Assembly (NCBI RefSeq): GCF_009296175.1
Contig: NZ_VOSK01000006.1
Coordinates: 46,574 to 110,573, forward strand
DNA: 64,000 nt
Direction: 5' to 3'
DNA from: Microvirga tunisiensis
Lineage (GTDB): Bacteria; Pseudomonadota; Alphaproteobacteria; Rhizobiales; Beijerinckiaceae
Shown in pieces: positions 58,622 through 64,000 of the stretch. How positions within the stretch are numbered: position 1 is the first letter of the stretch; each line of letters starts with the position of its first letter. The notes beneath the pieces were generated by a model. That model had not been told where the DNA came from, ran no database searches, and was given only the letters and a program-made list of their open reading frames with translations. A program made the position numbers and the translations under genes.

Positions 58622-59170
58622 ATGGTAGACACCCGCCGCAGGAACCGGAACCCCTTCAATGACGATAACGGCTACGGGGATGTGCCTCCGCGTAGCGCCG
58701 TCGGCTTTCGCGGCGAAGGCCGGGAATATCCGGGCGGCTACGGCAGCGATGCCAATGAGTTTGCAGGCGGGGTGATCGACGATGGACGGGGCGGCCCTCC
58801 GGACGACGAAGGATTCGACCCCGGCTACAGCCACGACCGTTCCGGCCTGGGCGCCTTCGGCTCACGCGATCCGAACGATGCGGATGTTCGCTCCGGCCGA
58901 GAGGACGGGCGCTCCTCCGGCGGCCATCGCGGCCGCGGGCCCAAGGGCTACAAGCGATCCGACGAGCGAATTCATGAGGATGTGTGCGAGCGCCTGACAG
59001 AGGACCCGTTCATCGATGCCTCCAACATCGAGGTGGAGGTGAAGGACGGCGAGGTCACGCTCAACGGCACCGTTTCGAGCCGAGGTCTCAAGCGCCGCGC
59101 CGAGGATCTGGCGGAACTGGCCTCAAGCGTAGCTCACGTGCAGAACAATCTTCGCGTCGAAGGAGCCTGA
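58622..59170 (+). CDS. BON-domain protein with long disordered N-terminus
   Basis: A 182-residue protein. The first 110 residues are rich in Gly, Asp, Arg and Pro ([20 protein letters not shown] and similar) and should be disordered. The rest is one BON domain: [39 protein letters not shown], then [25 protein letters not shown] domains bind membranes or lipids and often protect against osmotic stress. No signal peptide is present, which is unusual for OsmY-like proteins. The ATG of MVDTRRR follows GAGGAGCAGACCC. Confidence 0.86.
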   Translation: MVDTRRRNRNPFNDDNGYGDVPPRSAVGFRGEGREYPGGYGSDANEFAGGVIDDGRGGPPDDEGFDPGYSHDRSGLGAFGSRDPNDADVRSGREDGRSSGGHRGRGPKGYKRSDERIHEDVCERLTEDPFIDASNIEVEVKDGEVTLNGTVSSRGLKRRAEDLAELASSVAHVQNNLRVEGA

Positions 59171-59270
59171 GACGCGTGGAGGCTCCCACGGGAGGTGGGA
59201 GCTTTCTCTCCTTGCTGGACGGTATCTCGCCGTTCTTCGCGCTTGGTTCGCGCAACTCTCTTGGCGCCTC

Positions 59271-59576
59271 TCACGGCACCTCGGGCGGCAGCATCGGATG
59301 AATGATGGGCTTTTCAGATTCCGGGGGCTGCTCGGGCAGGGATGACGGAGCACTCGGGGGAGTAGACGGCAGAGGAGTCTCGGGAGGGATCGGCATGGTC
59401 GGCACCGGCTCGGTCGGTGGCGGCTTGGGATAAAACTCATCCGGCTGCGGCCGGCCGCTGGTACTGGGTACGGACAAGAAGCTCTCCCCTGCAACATTCT
59501 GTCTCGTGATCAACCGCCCAGTTGCGCGAAAGTTCTCTCGCGGCTGAAACCCTCCGGTCGATTTCGGTGTCGTCAC
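59271..59576 (-). CDS. Proline-rich hypothetical protein, about 101 residues
   Basis: The frame encodes a short basic front (TTPKSTGGFQPRENFRATGR) and a long proline/serine/glutamate-rich tail (KPPPTEPVPTMPIPPETPLP ...). No signal, membrane segment or domain is visible. The start is GTG (or a TTG just before) without a clear ribosome site. It may be a real disordered protein or a chance open frame; the even proline repeats argue slightly for coding. Confidence 0.42.
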   Translation of the reverse strand: MTTPKSTGGFQPRENFRATGRLITRQNVAGESFLSVPSTSGRPQPDEFYPKPPPTEPVPTMPIPPETPLPSTPPSAPSSLPEQPPESEKPIIHPMLPPEVP

Positions 59577-59665
59577 CAAAACGAAACCATAGTCGAAATC
59601 CGAGGCTTGACCTTAGGTCAGTTTGCGGCCACGACGGCAAGGTGGAATTTTGAATCGGAAGAGCC

Positions 59666-60484
59666 ATGCGCGCAGCCTCATCCCTCGCCGTTTTGACTGC
59701 CCTACTGGCGGGTTCGACCGTGGCTCAGGCGGCAGATCCGCTCTTCGCGCCCGAACCCATTCAAGACTCCTCGGGCTGGATCGTCACCGTGAAGGGCAAT
59801 CTGCGGGTGGGGCCGTCCTATCCGGGTTCGGACGAGTTCAGCTTCATCGGCTACCCCTCGCTGAGCTTTCGCCGCGCCGGCACGGTCGAGCGTTTCAGCG
59901 CTCCCGATGACGGCCTGAGCTTCTCGTTCCTGGAGGATTCCGCTGTCCGCTTCGGTGTCGTGGGCCGCTTCGTGGGCGGGCGCTATCTGCAGGACAATCG
60001 GGAGCTCTTCGGCCTGGAGAAGATCGACTGGGCGGTGGAGCCCGGCGTCTTCGTGGAATACTGGCCGCTTGAGTTCCTGCGGGCCCGCGCCGAGATCCGG
60101 CGCGGCTTCAACGGGCATGAGGGCTTCGTGGCCGATTTCGGCCTCGATGCGGTCCAGAGATTCGGCGCGTTCACCGTCTCGATCGGTCCGCGCCTTGCTC
60201 TCGGCGACAACGAATTCACCCGCACCTATTTCGGCGTGACGCCCGCCGAGGCGGCACTGAACGGCCAAGTCACGCCCTACCGGCCGTCAGGCGGCATCAC
60301 CTCGGTGGGGGCGACCGGGGCGATCAGCTACGACTGGTCGCAGCAATGGTCGACCACCGCCTTCGTCACCTACAAGCATCTGGTCGGCGATGCCGCTGAC
60401 AGCCCGATTGTCGAGCGCTTCGGCTCGGAGCACCAAGTCGGCGTCGGGCTGACGGTGTCCTATTCCTTCGGCTACACGCCCTGA
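59666..60484 (+). CDS. MipA/OmpV-family outer membrane protein
   Basis: A 272-residue beta-barrel protein. A signal peptide MRAASSLAVLTALLAGSTVAQA is followed by GWIVTVKGNLRVGPSYPGSDEFSFIGYPSLSFRR, the family signature. Alternating strands follow, and the protein ends with an aromatic strand GVGLTVSYSFGYTP as outer membrane proteins do. MipA was described as a scaffold for murein enzymes in E. coli; many relatives have unknown roles. It has its own terminator. Confidence 0.9.
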   Translation: MRAASSLAVLTALLAGSTVAQAADPLFAPEPIQDSSGWIVTVKGNLRVGPSYPGSDEFSFIGYPSLSFRRAGTVERFSAPDDGLSFSFLEDSAVRFGVVGRFVGGRYLQDNRELFGLEKIDWAVEPGVFVEYWPLEFLRARAEIRRGFNGHEGFVADFGLDAVQRFGAFTVSIGPRLALGDNEFTRTYFGVTPAEAALNGQVTPYRPSGGITSVGATGAISYDWSQQWSTTAFVTYKHLVGDAADSPIVERFGSEHQVGVGLTVSYSFGYTP

Positions 60485-60504
60485 CGATTTAAGGCTGCAT
60501 CCTC

Positions 60505-60540
60505 AATGAAAGAGCCGCCCTTGCAGGCGGCTCTTTCATT
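60505..60540. terminator. Bidirectional terminator between mipA-like gene and queD-like gene
   Basis: The stem aatgaaagagccgcc-cttgca-ggcggctctttcatt has 15 perfect base pairs and short T-runs on both sides. It lies exactly between the converging genes. Confidence 0.88.
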
Positions 60541-60559
60541 TTGAGAATATCGAACGTTC

Positions 60560-60959
60560 TCAGGCCGCGAGGCTGCTGCTGATGGCAGCTTCACCGCGAT
60601 AGATGCAGCCTTCCGATGAACCGGACATGCCGCGCTTGAGCTCGACCTCTTCGAGGTTGGGGAAGCGGGCCTTCACGAGCCTCCAGATATACGTGGTGAC
60701 GTTCTCCAGCGAGGCGATGCCAATCTCAGGGTTGAGGTCCAGGTTGCCATGGTCCAGGCCCGATCCGTGCTCGCCTTTGATCTCCTTCTTTGATCTCCTT
60801 GATGTAGTTCTCGACGTCATAGAGATTGACCGGCCAGCCATAGACCTCATCGACGGTCCCGCCGAAGGTGAGCTTGACGATGAAGGTGTGCCCGTGCAGC
60901 CCGGAATAGGGAGCCACCGAGTGCGCGGCCTCGAACGTAAACTCGCAATATGTCTTCAT
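60560..60959 (-). pseudogene. 6-carboxytetrahydropterin synthase (QueD)-like, broken by a 13-bp tandem duplication
   Basis: The two frames together encode a QueD/PTPS-family protein. The first half has MKTYCEFTFEAAHSVAPYSGLHGHTF, with the zinc histidines in AAH and HGH. The second half has GLDHGNLDLNPEIG and ENVTTYIWRLVKARFPNLEEVEL. They part at about 60776-60802, where the unit aaggagatcaaag (on the - strand) occurs twice in a row. Removing one unit gives YIKEIKGEHGSGLDHG and an intact protein of about 128 residues. The catalytic cysteine expected just before LHGH in classic QueD is absent, so the ancestral enzyme may have been a variant. QueD makes a queuosine precursor. Confidence 0.83.
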
Positions 60960-61221
60960 TCACCTTGCTCCCGTCGCCGGTTCTCTGCTTGTTGCCGAAC
61001 GCATCGTTGAGTGCGAACCGAAGGTTTGCGTCAGGGAAAACCGAGTCCGCCTGTCCGCACGCTGCGCTGGAGGCGCAGCCTGCTGAACATTCGATCGGGT
61101 TCGCATTCCTGCGTTCAGGCCATGGAAAATGTGCCTAGCATATTTCGCTTCATCAACAAAATCCCGCGAAGGCACCGCAACGTGGTTCTCGATGCTTTGT
61201 AGAGCATGGATCCATTGCTTC

Positions 61222-63156
61222 TTACGCGACTCTGACCTTGTGCTTGAGAGCGGCCAGCGTATGGACCAGTTCCCGTGCCGGCTTCGGCCGCCCGAAATAA
61301 TAGCCCTGCGCATCGGTGCACCCGGCCGCCTGGATCTGCCGCAGCTGATCCTCCGTCTCGATGCCCTCGGCTACGGTCGGCATGCCTAAGCTGGCGCCCA
61401 GGTTGGCGATGGACTGCACGATTGCGAGGCAATCCGCCCGCTGGGACATTTCACGCACGAAGGACTGGTCGATCTTGATCTTGTCGAACGGGAAGCTGCG
61501 CAAATAGCTCAGGGATGAGTAGCCGGTTCCGAAATCATCCATCGCAACCCGTACGCCGAGTCGGCGCAGCTGATGAAGCGTGGAGACGGTCATCTCATTG
61601 TCCTGGAGCAGCACCGACTCGGTGATCTCCAGTTCCAGCCGGTTCGGAGCGAGTCCCGACGCCGCCAAAGCGCGGCTGACGCTCTGCACGAGGCCCCGGT
61701 TCCGGAACTGAATCGGCGAGAGATTCACAGCCACGTGAACGTCCCTCGGCCAAGTGGCCGCTTCCTTGCAGGCCTGCTCGATGATCCAATCGCCCAAAGG
61801 CGAGATGAGACCGGTATCCTCGATTACCGGAATGAACTCCGCCGGCGGGACGAGACCGCGCTCGGGGTGGTGCCAGCGCAGGAGAGCCTCGAAGCCGCCG
61901 ATCTCATTCTTCTCGATATTGATCTGAGGCTGATAGAACAGCTCGAACTCGCCGTTGGTCATCGCCTTGCGCAGATCGACTTCCAGAACACGACGAGCCT
62001 GAAGCTGCTCATCCATATCCGACTCGAAGAATCGGAACGTGCCCCGCCCATCGGCTTTGGCGTGATAGAGGGCCATGTCCGCATGCTTCAGGATCTGGCT
62101 CGGGGTCATATTCCTCTGCGCCAAAGCGATGCCGATGCTCGTGCCGATGAAGAGTTCCTGCCCGTTCACGCTGAAGGGCGCGCGGAGGGACTCGACGATG
62201 CGCGATGCGAGGGCGGCGCTTTCCTGGGGCCGACGAATCCCTGTCTGAAGGATGGCAAATTCGTCGCCGCCGAACCGGGAGATCAGGTTCCTTACTTGGC
62301 CTTCGCTTGCGGGAATGCAGGCGCGCAGGCGGTCGGCTACAGCCTTGAGCAGTTCGTCGCCCGTTTCGTGGCCGAAGGAATCGTTGACATCCTTGAAGTG
62401 ATCCAGATCCAGATAGGAAACGGACACCGTGCGTCCGTTCGGCTTCAAGCGTGTGAGTGCGTGTTCCAATTCGTTGCGCAGCACCACGCGATTGGGCAGG
62501 CCCGTAAGCGCATCCTGATGCGCCAGAACATGAAGCTCCTCGTGGGCTCGCCCCAGCAGCCGGTTGTGCTTGTCGAGCAGGAAGATCAGGACAACTCCGA
62601 CAAGGATCAGGCTTGCCGCGATGCCGGAGAAGGCCCAGTGCAGCCGGATCAACTCCTGCTGATCCTTCTGAACGAGCGCGGCCCCGTGATTGTGCGCCAC
62701 GGATGCGAGCTGTGCGAGTCTGCCCTCCAAGGGACGCAGAAGTTCAAGCGCCTTTCTGGCCGCCTCCGGATTCCGGTCGATTTCCGCGATCAAGGGCTGG
62801 GCCGCCGCGAGCGTCTCCTGGAACTCGCGGAGAGTGGCGTGATGTTCCGGATTGCGCTGGAGAAGGTCCTGGAAGCTTCCCTCGTTCAGCATCCGGGCTC
62901 TGCCGAGCAGGATATCGAAGCGCAGTTCGACCTCGTCCTTATCGATATGACTTCCCGGCATCCCGAATTCGGCCAGGCGATGTTCGAGGCGGATAAACTC
63001 GGAAGCGGCTTGTCCCGCCTCCCAGGCTGGATTGTAGACGGAGATCTGCTGCAACGCACCTTGGCGTTGAACGACCAGCACCGAAATGTAGATGCCGGCG
63101 ATCAGAAAACCGCCAATGAGGTTCGCAATAACCGTTTTGAAGGTGCGCAGGGACAA
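61222..63156 (-). CDS. Membrane GGDEF-EAL protein (cyclic di-GMP turnover)
   Basis: A 644-residue inner-membrane protein. Membrane segments lie at about 8-29 and 175-195, with a helical periplasmic part of some 145 residues between them. The GGDEF domain has the intact site RFGGDEF (296-300), and the EAL domain begins with GFEALLRWHHPERG (423-425 are EAL). It has DDFGTGYSSLSYL and KIKIDQSFVREM, so both activities look possible. The start is TTG after GGAGG at 9-bp spacing. It lies 32 bp after a small SUOX-fold gene and is surely co-transcribed. Confidence 0.92.
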   Translation of the reverse strand: MSLRTFKTVIANLIGGFLIAGIYISVLVVQRQGALQQISVYNPAWEAGQAASEFIRLEHRLAEFGMPGSHIDKDEVELRFDILLGRARMLNEGSFQDLLQRNPEHHATLREFQETLAAAQPLIAEIDRNPEAARKALELLRPLEGRLAQLASVAHNHGAALVQKDQQELIRLHWAFSGIAASLILVGVVLIFLLDKHNRLLGRAHEELHVLAHQDALTGLPNRVVLRNELEHALTRLKPNGRTVSVSYLDLDHFKDVNDSFGHETGDELLKAVADRLRACIPASEGQVRNLISRFGGDEFAILQTGIRRPQESAALASRIVESLRAPFSVNGQELFIGTSIGIALAQRNMTPSQILKHADMALYHAKADGRGTFRFFESDMDEQLQARRVLEVDLRKAMTNGEFELFYQPQINIEKNEIGGFEALLRWHHPERGLVPPAEFIPVIEDTGLISPLGDWIIEQACKEAATWPRDVHVAVNLSPIQFRNRGLVQSVSRALAASGLAPNRLELEITESVLLQDNEMTVSTLHQLRRLGVRVAMDDFGTGYSSLSYLRSFPFDKIKIDQSFVREMSQRADCLAIVQSIANLGASLGMPTVAEGIETEDQLRQIQAAGCTDAQGYYFGRPKPARELVHTLAALKHKVRVA

Positions 63157-63188
63157 ATGCTGAGGCCTCCGAGACCTGCCGACTGCTG

Positions 63189-63707
63189 CTACTTCACTTC
63201 AATCCTGGCAACCTGCCAAGCCGAGCGGGCATAGTAGGTCTGGCTCTTGAGCTCGGGATTGCTGTCATACAGATAGACGATGAACAGTGGACCTTTGTCC
63301 CGCACGGGCATGTACTCGCCATTGCGCTTGAGCGCGAGAATCACGTTGTACTTCCCGAAATCCTCCATCGGAATCTCGGTGGCATAATCGTTGAGCGCGA
63401 TGACCGAAACGCGCTGCCCGTTTGCTCCGACCTGCTTCATCAGCTTGTCGAGGGAAATGCCTTCGAACTTGACCTTGCCTTCGTACCAGGGCGTCGTCGT
63501 CTCGATTGTGATGAGACCGAGGGATTCCAGCATCGCGCGATCGAACTGGGCGGTGCTGTCCTTGTTGGTCACGCCGATCTTGCCCGAGATCGTGAGGATC
63601 GGCCGCTCCTTCGGGGCTGGCAGTGACGCGGCATAGGCCACGCCAATGATCCCTAGGAACGCGACAAACGTTCCTAGCAGGCCCGTTCTCGTCTTGGCGC
63701 CAAGCAT
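63189..63707 (-). CDS. Exported SUOX-fold (molybdopterin-binding-like) small protein
   Basis: A 172-residue protein with a signal peptide (TGLLGTFVAFLGIIGVAYAASL). The mature part resembles a sulfite-oxidase-like fold: ILTISGKIG, TTTPWYEGKVKFEGISLDKLMKQVGANG, VIALNDYATEIPMEDF and GPLFIVYLYDS. The conserved cysteine that binds molybdenum in true enzymes is absent (the protein has none), so it is probably a sensor or binding protein. It comes immediately before the GGDEF-EAL gene; this pairing is common in proteobacteria, where it may feed a periplasmic signal to the partner. Confidence 0.82.
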   Translation of the reverse strand: MLGAKTRTGLLGTFVAFLGIIGVAYAASLPAPKERPILTISGKIGVTNKDSTAQFDRAMLESLGLITIETTTPWYEGKVKFEGISLDKLMKQVGANGQRVSVIALNDYATEIPMEDFGKYNVILALKRNGEYMPVRDKGPLFIVYLYDSNPELKSQTYYARSAWQVARIEVK

Positions 63708-63849
63708 GCAGATCCCCTACGGAAATTAATGTAAGCGATAAAAACACATAAATTTGATCAAAGTGTTATACAACTCTGCTTCAGAAGTAAAAGCGGCGAA
63801 ACTGCCATTGTTATTTTGTAATGGTTATCTAAACGTAACGGCATCCACT

Positions 63850-64000
63850 CCTAGAGCGCGTTGACATTCAGGCTTTCGACGGACTCGCAAATCTGATTCA
63901 AGCTCCTTTTGGGCGCGGAGGCTTGGGTGAGCGGAGTTCGTCTGATGTTGAAAGATCACCAGTGGGATCGGATGGAGCCGCATTTGCCGGGCAAACGCAT
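63850..64000 (+). mobile_element. Left end of an IS5-like insertion sequence (cut by window)
   Basis: From about 63850 the sequence changes character from AT-rich to GC-rich and leads straight into a transposase start. The segment gattcaagctccttttgggcg resembles IS5-family left ends I have seen in this group. The exact terminal inverted repeat and target duplication cannot be fixed without the right end. Confidence 0.55.
63945..64000 (+). CDS. IS5-family transposase, N-terminal fragment
   Basis: The 18 codons present read MLKDHQWDRMEPHLPGKR, the usual opening of IS5-type transposases (D.QW.R.EP.LPGK). The gene runs out of the window. No downstream catalytic residues can be checked. Confidence 0.75.
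   Translation, partial: MLKDHQWDRMEPHLPGKR

Overview
The window is a gene-dense, GC-rich stretch of an alphaproteobacterial chromosome. Gene order and protein sequences point to the Hyphomicrobiales, probably the Methylobacteriaceae (a Microvirga-like organism); this is an inference from familiarity with the families, not from a search. Typical marks of the group are the ihfB-lapA-trpF-trpB-trpA-accD-folC-trxA-addA block, an AccD with a degenerate zinc ribbon, an HWE-type histidine kinase, Rrf2 beside cysK, and dispersed intergenic palindromes.

Layout. 1-13.0 kb: 3' end of addA, trxA, then leftward folC, accD, trpA, trpB, trpF, an ornithine-cyclodeaminase-family gene, lapA-like, ihfB, sppA and rpsA. 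A rightward lone AAA ATPase gene splits trpB from trpA. 13.3-16.9 kb: leftward accessory metabolism (SMP-30/gluconolactonase-like, MHS-type MFS transporter, DsbA-like isomerase). 17.1-20.6 kb: argG, then an AT-richer secreted cadherin/RTX-type gene that is frameshifted and is followed by a 64-bp copy of an internal part of argG. 20.6-27.0 kb: DUF2231 membrane protein overlapping a sorbosone-dehydrogenase-like lipoprotein gene, an amidohydrolase, a small secreted protein and a multi-PAS HWE sensor kinase. 27.0-28.3 kb: a gene-free, repeat-rich interval containing a strong promoter and a structured RNA candidate resembling 6S RNA. 28.3-31.5 kb: typA and four small hydrophilic, disordered-looking proteins.

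31.6-37.1 kb is a leftward housekeeping run: ubiE, ubiB, coaBC and dut (overlapping or nearly so), then an Rrf2 regulator and cysK. 37.3-40.4 kb: mutM, an enoyl-CoA hydratase, a TSUP transporter and rpsT. 40.4-41.1 kb is a gene-free region with DnaA-box-like sites, followed by dnaA, dnaN, recF, a LysE exporter and gyrB; this is a good candidate for oriC.

48.7-64.0 kb is more accessory: a frameshifted O-methyltransferase, a flavin disulfide reductase with a DUF4126 partner, a diguanylate cyclase, an HxlR/SRPBCC/VOC/DoxX cluster with a decayed fifth member, a dienelactone hydrolase, a patatin with an odd tail, an HNH protein, a BON-domain protein behind an EcfG-like promoter, MipA, a queD broken by a 13-bp tandem duplication, a GGDEF-EAL protein paired with a small SUOX-fold protein, and the left end of an IS5-like element.

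Three separate frameshifts (about 20,025, 49,262 and 60,788) could be true gene decay or draft-assembly errors. I found no CRISPR array, tRNA, rRNA or prophage, and no clear defence or biosynthetic system. The most unusual items are the structured RNA, the four-gene small-protein cluster and the argG-scarred insertion.
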